Origin: Streptomyces fungicidicus
GTDB lineage: Bacteria; Actinomycetota; Actinomycetes; Streptomycetales; Streptomycetaceae
DNA length: 64,000 nt
NCBI RefSeq assembly: GCF_003665435.1
Contig: NZ_CP023407.1
Location: 6,187,501-6,251,500, forward strand
Direction of reading: 5' to 3'
This document shows positions 25,168 through 33,765 of the stretch, one piece after another. How positions within the stretch are numbered: the first letter of the stretch is position 1; each line of letters opens with the position of its first letter. Under the pieces are notes generated by a model. The model did no database searches and had not been told where the DNA came from. It saw only the letters and a list, made by a program, of their open reading frames with translations. Made by a program: the position numbers and the translations under genes.

Positions 25168-25758
25168 CTACCTGAGACGCGCCATAAGGGCATGTTCGAC
25201 CAGGGTGATCAGCGCACTCTTGGCATCCGCGCGGTGCCGTGCGTCGGTGGTGATGATCGGGGTGTCGGGCCCGATCTGCAGTGCCTCGCGCACCTCTTCC
25301 GGCTGGTAGGGCTGCTGTCCGTCGAAGCCGTTGAGGGCGACCACGAAGGGCAGTCCGCTGTTCTCGAAGTAGTCCACCGCCGGGAAGCAGTCGGCGAGGC
25401 GGCGGGTGTCCACGAGGACCACCGCGCCGATGGCGCCGCGCACCAGGTCGTCCCACATGAACCAGAACCGGTCCTGCCCGGGCGTACCGAAGAGGTACAG
25501 GATCAGGTCCTGGTCCAGGGTGATACGGCCGAAGTCCATGGCCACCGTGGTGGTGGTCTTGTCCCCGGTGTGGGTGAGGTCGTCGATACCCGCGCTGGCG
25601 GAGGTCATCACGGCCTCGGTGCGCAGCGGGTTGATCTCCGAGACGGCGCCGACGAACGTGGTCTTGCCCACGCCGAAGCCGCCCGCCACCACGATCTTCG
25701 CGGACGTGGTGGCACGGTTTTCGGAGACCGCCCCGCCGCTAGAGCTTGCGAAGTCCAC
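25168..25758 (-). CDS. cvnD: Conservon GTPase-like protein CvnD (cvn1 by gene order)
   Basis: 196 residues, the same fold as the first CvnD: P-loop GGFGVGKTT, FGTPGQDRFWFMWDD and NGFDG all conserved. The proteins differ mainly in a three-residue insertion near residue 12. A 120-bp stretch (25423-25542) is identical at DNA level to 20131-20250. The start GTG overlaps the end of cvnC by 20 bp, the same as in cvn2. Presumed nucleotide-dependent switch of the conservon. Confidence 0.92.
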   Translation of the reverse strand: MDFASSSGGAVSENRATTSAKIVVAGGFGVGKTTFVGAVSEINPLRTEAVMTSASAGIDDLTHTGDKTTTTVAMDFGRITLDQDLILYLFGTPGQDRFWFMWDDLVRGAIGAVVLVDTRRLADCFPAVDYFENSGLPFVVALNGFDGQQPYQPEEVREALQIGPDTPIITTDARHRADAKSALITLVEHALMARLR

Positions 25759-26134
25759 TGAGCACCCTTTCGAGCAGTGTCACATCGGGGGCGCCGGTCG
25801 TCTCGTCGCCGCCCGGCTGGTGCACGGCGACGAGTCCCGCCTCCGCCAAGTCGGCCACCAGGATCCGGGCAACACCCAGCGGCATGTTGAGCAGCGCCGA
25901 GACCTCGGCGACCGACTTCACCTCACGGCACAGATGGCAGATGCGCTGGTGCTCCGGGAGGAGCCCCATCAGCGCTGCCGGGTCGGCCGTCGTACTGATC
26001 AGTGCCTCGATGGCCAGCTGATAACGCGGCCTGGTCCGGCCACCGGTCATCGCGTAGGGACGCACCAGTGGCTGGTCGCCCTCGTCCTCGTACGGTTCCG
26101 CGTACGGATCATGAGAGGCGGTGGGCGGGGTCAT
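25739..26134 (-). CDS. cvnC: Conservon DUF742 protein CvnC (cvn1)
   Basis: 131 residues from ATG 26134, which has GGAGGA upstream; the frame opens further at 26170. The DUF742 core (QPLVRPYAMTGGRTRPRYQLA, HQRICHLCREVKSVAEVSALL) is nearly identical to its cvn2 paralogue, but only a 20-residue acidic N-terminal extension precedes it instead of about 75 residues. It lies between cvnB and cvnD in the operon, overlapping cvnD by 20 bp. Confidence 0.9.
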   Translation of the reverse strand: MTPPTASHDPYAEPYEDEGDQPLVRPYAMTGGRTRPRYQLAIEALISTTADPAALMGLLPEHQRICHLCREVKSVAEVSALLNMPLGVARILVADLAEAGLVAVHQPGGDETTGAPDVTLLERVLSGLRKL

Positions 26135-26245
26135 GGGTCCTCCGGGCGGGACAGCAAGTCGGTCAGTCAAGCCGTCTGACGGGGCCGGTGGGGGGAGTGT
26201 GGCGGCCGGACGGTGATTTGGTGAGACGGGTGGTGCCGGGGCCGA

Positions 26246-26668
26246 TCAGTGGAGCAGACTTCCCTGTAGCTCGGCGCGCAGGTCCGGCGTGAGTACCGCC
26301 CCCGCGCGGTCCACCAGGAGCGCCATCTCGTAGCCCACCAGGCCGATGTCGCACTCCGGGTGCGCCAGAACGGCCAGGGACGAGCCGTCCGAGACGGACA
26401 TGAGGAAGAGGAAACCTCGCTCCATCTCCACGACCGTCTGGGCCACGCTGCCGCCCTCGAAGATCCGGGAGGCGCCGGCCGTCAGGGAGGTCAGTCCCGA
26501 GGCGACGGCCGCGAGCTGGTCCGCGCGGTCGCGCGGGAACCCCTCGGACATGGCCAGCAGAAGACCGTCGGCGGACACGACGACGGTGTGGGACACCCCG
26601 GGGGTGTTGTCCACGAAGTTGGTGATCAACCAGTTGAGGTTCTGTGCCGCCTGGCTCATCGGGCTCAA
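26246..26668 (-). CDS. cvnB: Conservon roadblock/LC7-domain protein CvnB (cvn1)
   Basis: 140 residues, almost identical to the cvn2 CvnB (only a handful of substitutions, such as VNQTVVEM to VAQTVVEM). It starts at TTG 26668, one base after the cvnA stop codon, with AGGAG inside the cvnA 3' end; an ATG three codons later is an alternative. One roadblock/LC7 domain; presumed partner of CvnD. Translational coupling to cvnA is almost certain from the spacing. Confidence 0.91.
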   Translation of the reverse strand: MSPMSQAAQNLNWLITNFVDNTPGVSHTVVVSADGLLLAMSEGFPRDRADQLAAVASGLTSLTAGASRIFEGGSVAQTVVEMERGFLFLMSVSDGSSLAVLAHPECDIGLVGYEMALLVDRAGAVLTPDLRAELQGSLLH

Positions 26669-29600
26669 CTAACGCTCCTGCTGGTGAGTGGGGTTCGGGA
26701 AGCTGCCGGTCTGGGTGGTACCGGCCTGACGACCCTGTGCGATACCCCGACGGAGATTGGTCAGCCGGCCGCGCACGTCATCGGGGGCGCGCGAGACCTG
26801 AGGACCGCTCTGGTGCTGTTGCTGCTGAGCCGTACCCGGGACGAGGTTCGCCTTGGGTACCCGGCGCGGCAGGCCGGAGGTGGTGACGCCACCCGCGGCC
26901 GGCTGCCGGACGCGTTCGGCCTGCCGGACGAGCTCGTCGTTGGGCGAGCTGCGCCAGGCGGTGGAAGCGGACCGCTGCGGACCGGTGGGGCCCTGCGGCT
27001 GCTGGGACTGCGGGGACTGAGGCTGCTGTTGTGGCTGCTGGGGTGCCGGAGCCGAGCCGTTGCCCTGCTCCGGTGCGCCGCCGGCGCCGCCACCGCGGAA
27101 CCAGTTGGTCTCCAGCGTGTCGTACAGCGGCGTACGGCCGTCACCGGGACCGGAGGCCGGAGGCAGGGCCCAGGCGTCGGACGCCGGGCGCTCGTCGGGC
27201 CGCCGCGCGGCACCGCCGTTGACCTGCTCCGGGTGGACCGGCCGCGCTTGCGGGGCGGGCGGACGCGGGGCGGGGAAACCGCCGCCCTGCGTGCCGTTCG
27301 CCTGCGGAAGCTCGAACTGGCCGGTGGCCGCCGGGTCCCCGGCGTTCGGACGCTCCGGCAGGGAGTGCCGGCCCGTGGAGCCGTTGTCCTGCCCAGGCAT
27401 CTGGAACTGACCGGTGGAGCCGTTGTCGTAGCCCTGCGGAGCGGGGAACTGGCCCGTCGCGGCGGGATTCTGCGCGTTCGGCCGGCCCTGCGGGGCGCCG
27501 AAGATGTCGCCGCGGACGAACTGCCCCGGGTCCTGGGAGCCGTTCGCGCCGGGCTGGGCGTACTGGCCCGTGTGCTGCGGGAACTGGCCGGTGTTCTGCG
27601 GGACGTCCGCACCGGGAGCGCCGTAGCCGGGAGCGCCGGGGTTGTGACGCTCGTCGAACCGGGGGATCTCCGCCGTCGCGCCGGGGCCCTGCCGGTCGTC
27701 GAACCGGGGCATGGCCGACGTCCGGGCGGTGTCCGGCTCCTCGTGACCGCGCGGGGTGTCCAGCGAGGCGCGCGGCACCGGCGGCTGGGCGTTCTCGTCG
27801 CTCCAGCTCGGCACCCGCGGCTGCTCACCGCCGGGCAGTTCCGGACGCGCGCCACCGCGCGGCGGGAGCTGCGGACGACGGCCGCGCTCGGTGTTGCCGC
27901 CACCGCGCTGCGGCGGGACCTGACCGCGGGCGCCGCCGAAGGCGTCCCGGTCCTGCTGCCCGCCCTGGGCCGGCGACTGCATCCCCTGCGGGGCGCCGGG
28001 CGCCTGGCCGCCGAAACCGGCCCCGGCCGGGGCGGCCGGACGGCCCTGCGGAGACGCCGTGGGGGCGCCCCGGTCGAACAGCGAGGGCGCGGCGTTGCCC
28101 GGCTGGCCCTGCGGCGTGCGCGGTCCGTCGGGCCGGCCGGAGCCGTCCCGTCCGGGCAGCGCGGCCCGCGGTCCCTGGCCGGCACCGAGCCGGCCGCCGG
28201 AGGGAGCGCTGCCGAGCGCACCGCCACCGGGCTGACCGGCACCGGCGGCACGGCGCGCGGCCGCGGCGCCCGCGGCGGCCTGCGCGGCGGCGGGGCCACC
28301 GCCGCCCGCGCCCGGCTGACCCGGCTTGCCCTGCGGCTTCTTGCCGCCCTGGGCGACGTCGACGGGGAGCATGACCAGCGCGGTCGTACCACCGGAGTCG
28401 GACGGGCGGAGCTGGATGCGGATGCCGTGGCGCTGCGACAGCCGGCCGACCACGAACAGACCCATGCGGCGGGAGACGGAGACGTCCACGGTGGGCGGCG
28501 AGGCGAGCCGCTCGTTGATCGCCGCCAGGTCCTCGGGCGACAGACCGATACCGGTGTCGTGGATCTCGATCAGGACGCGGCCGTCGGGCAGCGCGTGACC
28601 GGTGACCTTGACCTTGGTCTGCGGGGAGGAGAACGAGGTCGCGTTCTCCAGCAGCTCGGCGAGCAGGTGCACGAGGTCGTTGACGACCCGGCCGGCCACT
28701 TCGGTGCTCGGCACCGACGCCAGCTCGATGCGCTCGTACTGCTCCACCTCGGACGCGGCGGCGCGGAGCACGTCGACCAGCGGGACCGGGCGGGTCCACC
28801 GGCGGCCGGGCTCCTCACCCGCGAGGACGAGGAGGTTCTCACCGTTACGGCGCATACGCGTGGCGAGGTGGTCGAGCTTGAACAGCGAGGAGAGCTGGTC
28901 CGGGTCGGCCTCGCGGGACTCCAGCTCGGAGATCAGCGACAGCTGGCGCTGGATCAGACCCTGGGAGCGGCGCGAGAGGTTGGTGAACATCGCGTTGACG
29001 TTGCCCCGCAGCAGGGCCTGCTCGGCGGCGAGGCGGACCGCCTCGCGGTGCACGTCGTCGAAGGCCGCGGCCACGCGGCCGATCTCGTCCCGGGAGTGCA
29101 CACCGACCGACTCCACGGACGTGTCGACGTCCTGCGGGTCGGACTCGGACAGCTGCTTGACCAGGTCCGGCAGACGTTCCTGGGCGACCTTGGTGGCGGT
29201 CTCCTCCAGCCGGCGCAGCGAGCGGATCATGGAGCGGGCCACGACGAAGGCGCCGACCAGCGAGACGCCGAGCACGATCAGGATGACGACACCGGAGACG
29301 ATCGCGTCGCGCTCGGTGGCGCTGCGCAGCTCGCGGGCCTTCTGTTCCATCTCCTCGAGCAGCGTGAGCTCGATGTTCTTCATCTGCTGGATCTTGGTGG
29401 AGCTGTCGTCCAGCCAGTCGCGGTAGGACCGCTTGCCGACCGAGGCGAGGCCGAACTCCGAGGCCAGGGCGCGCCCGGCGTACTCGTCGGTGGCCTTGAT
29501 CGTGCTGTTGCCCTCCTCGATCGGCAGCAGCAGTTCGCTCGCGGTGACGTCGCCGTAGATGCTCTTGAAGCTGCGGAGCTCCGACTTCTGGCTGGCCAGC

Positions 29601-30475
29601 GCCGACTCGGCGTAGAGCCGGTCGTTCTCGGAGAGGTCGCCCTTGGAGGTGTTGCTGGCCGGCAGCGCCGCGGCGAGCACCGCACGCTGGATCGACGCGT
29701 ACTCCTTGGCGGAGGAGAAGGACGCCAGCGCACGGGTGCGCTGGATCATGTCGGGGTTGCTGGTCGCCTCGGCCATGTCCTGGGACAGGTCGATCAGGTT
29801 CACGATCAGGCGGTGGTAGCCCTCGACGGTCTGCGTGGAGTTGCGCTCCGACTTGAAGGCCGTGTTGCGGATCTTCTCGAGCTCGCCCAGGTCGCCGGCG
29901 AGCTGGACGAGGTTGTCGCGGACGCCCTTGAGGTTGCCGTCCTTGCTCGCCTCGTCGATCTCCTCGGAGCTGTCGATGAAGACGTTGCGCGCCCGGTCGG
30001 TCTTCTCCCGGAAGCCCTTGACCGAGAAGTCGGTGGCCTTGCCGCCGTGCGCCAGCGGGCCGGCCGACTGGTCGCGCTCCTCCTGGAGCGCGGCGGCCAG
30101 TTCGGTGGCCTGCTTGGTCATGTCCGTCAGCAGCTTCATGTTGTCGAGCTGCTGGATGTCGTCCATCGACTGGTTGATGCGCAGGGCGCCCAGCGAGGTG
30201 GCCGCGACCACCGGGAGCGCGAGCAGCGAGACCAGACGGGTCGAGATCCGCCAGTTCCGCAGGGCTATTCGCGGTCCCGGGCCGGTCGGGCCCTTCGGAG
30301 CGGCGGGCGCCGGGGCCGCCGGGCCCCCGGTCGTGGCGCCGCCGGCGTTCCCGGAAGAGGCCGGGCCCTGGTTCTGGGCGTGCTGGGGCGAGGAGCCGAC
30401 GGCCTTGGGGCCAGTCCCGCCGTGCGGCTCCGGCTCCGCCGAAGCGCTGCCATCCCTCTTGAAACGTCCCTGCAC
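26669..30475 (-). CDS. cvnA: Conservon sensor histidine-kinase-like protein CvnA (cvn1)
   Basis: 1268 residues from GTG 30475 (MQGRFKRDGSASAEPE); the frame opens further upstream to 30676 but that part is not coding-like. Order: Pro/Gly-rich N-terminus (~80 residues), transmembrane helix (LVSLLALPVVAATSLGAL), extracellular nitrate-sensor-type domain with several kinked helices, second transmembrane helix (AIVSGVVILIVLGVSLVGAFVV), HAMP, LDHLATRMRRNGENLL, HATPase (ELLENAT, DTGIGL, GLFVVGRLS), and a very long (~550 residues) Pro/Gln/Gly-rich tail. The kinase core is highly similar to the cvn2 CvnA, while the sensor domain and tail differ, suggesting different input signals. Confidence 0.92.
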   Translation of the reverse strand: MQGRFKRDGSASAEPEPHGGTGPKAVGSSPQHAQNQGPASSGNAGGATTGGPAAPAPAAPKGPTGPGPRIALRNWRISTRLVSLLALPVVAATSLGALRINQSMDDIQQLDNMKLLTDMTKQATELAAALQEERDQSAGPLAHGGKATDFSVKGFREKTDRARNVFIDSSEEIDEASKDGNLKGVRDNLVQLAGDLGELEKIRNTAFKSERNSTQTVEGYHRLIVNLIDLSQDMAEATSNPDMIQRTRALASFSSAKEYASIQRAVLAAALPASNTSKGDLSENDRLYAESALASQKSELRSFKSIYGDVTASELLLPIEEGNSTIKATDEYAGRALASEFGLASVGKRSYRDWLDDSSTKIQQMKNIELTLLEEMEQKARELRSATERDAIVSGVVILIVLGVSLVGAFVVARSMIRSLRRLEETATKVAQERLPDLVKQLSESDPQDVDTSVESVGVHSRDEIGRVAAAFDDVHREAVRLAAEQALLRGNVNAMFTNLSRRSQGLIQRQLSLISELESREADPDQLSSLFKLDHLATRMRRNGENLLVLAGEEPGRRWTRPVPLVDVLRAAASEVEQYERIELASVPSTEVAGRVVNDLVHLLAELLENATSFSSPQTKVKVTGHALPDGRVLIEIHDTGIGLSPEDLAAINERLASPPTVDVSVSRRMGLFVVGRLSQRHGIRIQLRPSDSGGTTALVMLPVDVAQGGKKPQGKPGQPGAGGGGPAAAQAAAGAAAARRAAGAGQPGGGALGSAPSGGRLGAGQGPRAALPGRDGSGRPDGPRTPQGQPGNAAPSLFDRGAPTASPQGRPAAPAGAGFGGQAPGAPQGMQSPAQGGQQDRDAFGGARGQVPPQRGGGNTERGRRPQLPPRGGARPELPGGEQPRVPSWSDENAQPPVPRASLDTPRGHEEPDTARTSAMPRFDDRQGPGATAEIPRFDERHNPGAPGYGAPGADVPQNTGQFPQHTGQYAQPGANGSQDPGQFVRGDIFGAPQGRPNAQNPAATGQFPAPQGYDNGSTGQFQMPGQDNGSTGRHSLPERPNAGDPAATGQFELPQANGTQGGGFPAPRPPAPQARPVHPEQVNGGAARRPDERPASDAWALPPASGPGDGRTPLYDTLETNWFRGGGAGGAPEQGNGSAPAPQQPQQQPQSPQSQQPQGPTGPQRSASTAWRSSPNDELVRQAERVRQPAAGGVTTSGLPRRVPKANLVPGTAQQQQHQSGPQVSRAPDDVRGRLTNLRRGIAQGRQAGTTQTGSFPNPTHQQER

Positions 30476-31080
30476 TAGCGTCGCAACCTCTGAACCAGGC
30501 ACCTCTCCGCGTGAACGGCGAGGCACGGTGTCGGCGTCATAGGGGCGCCCTGAATACGCCCCCGTGGTGGTCGTGAGTGACCGGCGCTGGTTCCCCCTTC
30601 TCGCCCGCCACGCGGCGCGACTGTGCGCCCCCTGTGCACCGGCTCGATCCTGCGGCGGTCCGTGGAATTCCAGCACAGTGCAGGATCTCCAACAAGGCCC
30701 GAGGCCCTACCCGTGAGATACGTGACACGGCGTGAGTGACCTATCACCAGCGGTAGAAAGTGATCCAGTCGATATCGGGCATATGGCCCCGAGTCGGCTC
30801 GACCGTCAGGGTGTCCCAGTCGCCATGATCGGGAGCGGAATGGTGCCTTCAGGGGGAGAATGTCCGATTCCGACTCACCCGGATCCAGTCCGGAATGGCT
30901 GGTTTGTCCGCCGGTCAGTGAGCAAACTCACACGGAGATCAACGCCTCCGGCCGCGGTCGGCGGGGAATTGCATGTTTAGCCTGACGCTTTACAGGGATG
31001 GCAAAACCGACAACCCGCGCCTCCACCGGGGTCCTCGACCCCCTCCGGGCGCCCGCCGACAGGACAGGGTCAAGTAAACA
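30476..31080. other. Large intergenic region upstream of cvn1
   Basis: 605 bp without a supported gene on either strand. It contains the cvnA (cvn1) promoter area, a palindrome GTGAG-CAAA-CTCAC (30918-30931), and on the plus strand TTGCAT (30969-30974) 16 bp before TACAGG (30991-30996), a possible promoter for the small ORF at 31081. G+C is lower than in the flanking genes. Confidence 0.45.
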
Positions 31081-31269
31081 GTGAAGACGACGACGATGTT
31101 CCACAAGATCGCCAACCCGCGGCGCACGACGCTGGCCCACCTCGACGGCGCCGGTGAACTGCAGACGCCGGCCCAGCAGGAGCACGCCGTCGAACTCCCC
31201 GCCCAGACCGCCAATCCCAGGCGCACCATCCTCATGGAGATCCCGGTCGCGGCCGACGCCGCGAAGTGA
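31081..31269 (+). CDS. Small hypothetical protein, 62 aa, with ANPRRT repeat
   Basis: GTG 31081 follows AGGACAGGG. The product starts MKTTTMFHKIANPRRTTLAH and contains the hexapeptide ANPRRT twice, about 34 residues apart, each followed by a hydrophobic residue pair (TTLAHLD, TILMEIP). No signal peptide or membrane segment. Composition and third-position GC look coding, and a strong terminator follows. I do not recognise a family. It is divergent from cvn1 and upstream of, but not in operon with, the FAH-family gene. Confidence 0.6.
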   Translation: MKTTTMFHKIANPRRTTLAHLDGAGELQTPAQQEHAVELPAQTANPRRTILMEIPVAADAAK

Positions 31270-31309
31270 CACCGGTCCGTACGCGAAACGGCCGCGCGGC
31301 GTTCAACGA

Positions 31310-31345
31310 CGAGGGGCGCCCCCACGGAGACGGGGGCGCCCCTCG
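31310..31345 (+). terminator. Terminator after the 62-aa gene
   Basis: 14-bp perfect stem (31310-31323 with 31332-31345), 8-nt loop, GC-rich, no T run. Confidence 0.8.
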
Positions 31346-31429
31346 CCGTCATTGCGCGAGGCCGCGACCCCCTGCGCGTTAGCCTGGAGCGTCAGACTTC
31401 AGCCGATCGGTCAAGGGGACGAGCATCCC

Positions 31430-32215
31430 GTGCGCATCGCCAGATTCTCCATCGACGGGAACGTCGCCTTCGGCGCGGTCGAGGGTGAGAAGCAGGACGA
31501 ACTCGTCCTGGACATCATCAAGGGCATCCCGTTCGCGGACTTCGAGCTCTCCGGCACCAAGGTCCCGCTGAGCAAGGTCAGGCTGCTGCCCCCGGTGCTG
31601 CCCAACAAGGTCGTCGCCTTCGGCCGCAACTACGCGGACCACGCGAAGGAGATGGGCAACGAGGTGCCCGACGCCCCCTTCGCCTTCTTCAAGCCCGCCA
31701 CCTCGGTGATCGGCCCCGGCGACGAGATCCAGTACCCCTCCTTCTCCCAGGAGGTGCACCACGAGGCCGAGCTGGCCGTCGTGATCGGCCGGCTGTGCCG
31801 CGAGGTCCCGCGCGACCGCGTCAAGGACGTGATCTTCGGCTACACCTGCGCCAACGACATCACCGCGCGGGACGTCCAGAAGCGCGAGAAGCAGTGGGCG
31901 CGGGCCAAGGGCTTCGACACCTCCTGCCCGCTCGGCCCCTGGGTGGAGACGGACCTGGACATCGCCGCGGCGAACGACCTGACGATCCAGCTCACGGTCA
32001 ACGGCGCGCAGCGCCAGCTCGGACGCACCAGCGAGATGACCCACCCCATCGAGGACCTGATCGTCAACATCTCCGAGGCCATGACCCTGCTCCCGGGCGA
32101 CGTCATCCTCACGGGCACCCCGGCTGGGGTCGGCCCCCTCAACGTCGGCGACGAGGTCGCCGTCACCATCGAAGGCATCGGCACTCTCACCAACAAGGTT
32201 GTCAAGCGTGGCTAG
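31430..32215 (+). CDS. Fumarylacetoacetate hydrolase (FAH) family protein
   Basis: 261 residues from GTG 31430 behind AAGGGGA. Seen: the FAH catalytic-domain signatures VVAFGRNYADHAKEMG, PFAFFKPATSVIGPGD, the metal ligands in HHEAELAVVIG (Glu-x-Glu region), GYTCANDITARDVQ, and ILTGTPAGVGP. The family includes 2-hydroxyhepta-2,4-diene-1,7-dioate isomerases, acylpyruvases and oxaloacetate-processing enzymes; the exact substrate cannot be read. The last 8 bp overlap gltX, so the two are co-transcribed and coupled. Confidence 0.9.
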   Translation: MRIARFSIDGNVAFGAVEGEKQDELVLDIIKGIPFADFELSGTKVPLSKVRLLPPVLPNKVVAFGRNYADHAKEMGNEVPDAPFAFFKPATSVIGPGDEIQYPSFSQEVHHEAELAVVIGRLCREVPRDRVKDVIFGYTCANDITARDVQKREKQWARAKGFDTSCPLGPWVETDLDIAAANDLTIQLTVNGAQRQLGRTSEMTHPIEDLIVNISEAMTLLPGDVILTGTPAGVGPLNVGDEVAVTIEGIGTLTNKVVKRG

Positions 32216-33692
32216 CGCATCCGGCTCCCCCGTACGCGTCCGTTTCTGTCCGTCGCCCACCGGTAACCCCCACGTGGGCCTGGTCCGCACCGCCCTGTTC
32301 AACTGGGCGTTCGCCAAGCACCACCAGGGCACCCTGGTCTTCCGCATCGAGGACACCGACGCGGCCCGCGACTCCGAGGAGTCCTACGCCCAGCTGCTCG
32401 ACTCGATGCGCTGGCTCGGCTTCGACTGGGACGAGGGCCCCGAGGTCGGCGGCCCCCACGCCCCGTACCGCCAGTCGCAGCGCATGGACCTCTACAGGGA
32501 CGTCGCCGCGAAGCTCCTGGACGCCGGCCACGCCTACCACTGCTACTGCTCCCAGGAGGAGCTGGACAGCCGCCGCGAGGCCGCCCGCGCCGCCGGGAAG
32601 CCGTCCGGCTACGACGGCCACTGCCGCGAGCTCACCGGCGCGCAGGTCGAGGAGTACAAGGCCCAGGGCCGCGAGCCGATCGTCCGCTTCCGGATGCCCG
32701 ACGAGACGATCACCTTCACCGACCTGGTCCGCGGCGAACTGACCTTCACCCCGGAGAACGTCCCGGACTACGGCATCGTCCGCGCCAACGGCGCCCCGCT
32801 GTACACGCTGGTCAACCCGGTCGACGACGCCCTGATGGAGATCACCCACGTCCTGCGCGGCGAGGACCTGCTCTCCTCCACCCCGCGCCAGGTCGCCCTG
32901 TACAAGGCGCTGACCGAGCTGGGCATCGCGAAGCGGACCCCGGCCTTCGGCCACCTGCCGTACGTGATGGGCGAGGGCAACAAGAAGCTCTCCAAGCGCG
33001 ACCCGCAGGCATCGCTCAACCTCTACCGCGAGCGCGGCTTCCTCCCCGAGGGCCTGCTCAACTACCTCTCGCTGCTCGGCTGGTCACTCTCCGCCGACCA
33101 GGACGTCTTCACCATCGACGAGATGGTCGCCGCCTTCGACATCGCCGACGTGCAGCCGAACCCGGCCCGCTTCGACCTGAAGAAGTGCGAGGCGATCAAC
33201 GGCGACCACATCCGCATGCTCGATGTGAAGGACTTCACGGAGCGCTGCGCGCCCTGGCTCAAGGCGCCCGTCGCGCCCTGGGCCCCGGAGGCCTTCGACG
33301 AGGCCAAGTGGCAGGCCATCGCCCCGCACGCGCAGACCCGCCTCAAGGTCCTCTCCGAGATCACGGACAACGTCGACTTCCTGTTCCTCCCGGAGCCGGT
33401 CTTCGACGAGGCTTCCTGGACCAAGGCGATGAAGGAGGGCAGCGACGCCCTGCTGCGCACCGCCCGGGAGAAGCTGGACGCGGCCGACTGGACGTCCGCC
33501 GAGTCCCTGAAGGAGGCCGTCCTGGCCGCCGGCGAGGCGCACGGCCTCAAGCTCGGCAAGGCCCAGGCCCCGGTCCGCGTCGCCGTCACCGGCCGCACGG
33601 TCGGCCTACCGCTCTTCGAGTCCCTGGAGGTCCTGGGCAAGGAGCAGACGCTGGCCAGGATCGACGCGGCGCTGGAGCGGCTCGCCGCCTAG
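32208..33692 (+). CDS. gltX: Glutamyl-tRNA synthetase
   Basis: Charges tRNA-Glu and, in actinobacteria, also tRNA-Gln, which is then amidated by GatCAB. 494 residues from GTG 32208, inside the end of the FAH gene; TTG 32199 is possible but less likely. Seen: the class I HIGH-type motif in PSPTGNPHVGLVRT, the glutamate-binding RIEDTDAARDSEES, the KMSKS-type motif KKLSKRD (about residue 265), and a helical anticodon-binding C-terminal domain. Notably, about 900 bp downstream is a cluster of tRNA-Glu and tRNA-Gln genes, its likely substrates. Confidence 0.95.
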   Translation: MASASGSPVRVRFCPSPTGNPHVGLVRTALFNWAFAKHHQGTLVFRIEDTDAARDSEESYAQLLDSMRWLGFDWDEGPEVGGPHAPYRQSQRMDLYRDVAAKLLDAGHAYHCYCSQEELDSRREAARAAGKPSGYDGHCRELTGAQVEEYKAQGREPIVRFRMPDETITFTDLVRGELTFTPENVPDYGIVRANGAPLYTLVNPVDDALMEITHVLRGEDLLSSTPRQVALYKALTELGIAKRTPAFGHLPYVMGEGNKKLSKRDPQASLNLYRERGFLPEGLLNYLSLLGWSLSADQDVFTIDEMVAAFDIADVQPNPARFDLKKCEAINGDHIRMLDVKDFTERCAPWLKAPVAPWAPEAFDEAKWQAIAPHAQTRLKVLSEITDNVDFLFLPEPVFDEASWTKAMKEGSDALLRTAREKLDAADWTSAESLKEAVLAAGEAHGLKLGKAQAPVRVAVTGRTVGLPLFESLEVLGKEQTLARIDAALERLAA

Positions 33693-33702
33693 CACCGGCA
33701 GT

Positions 33703-33740
33703 GAGGGGCGGCGTCCGGAACCATCCGGGCGCCGCCCCTC
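33703..33740 (+). terminator. Terminator of gltX
   Basis: 11-bp outer stem (33703-33713 with 33730-33740) enclosing a TCCGG/CCGG inner pairing. Confidence 0.8.
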
Positions 33741-33765
33741 CGCGTTCCCGGGTACCGTCGGTGGC

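Noticed and set aside
26360..30478. 1372-codon plus-strand open frame across cvn1
   Set aside because: Antisense to cvnA/cvnB with low-complexity translation; third-position GC supports the minus-strand genes.
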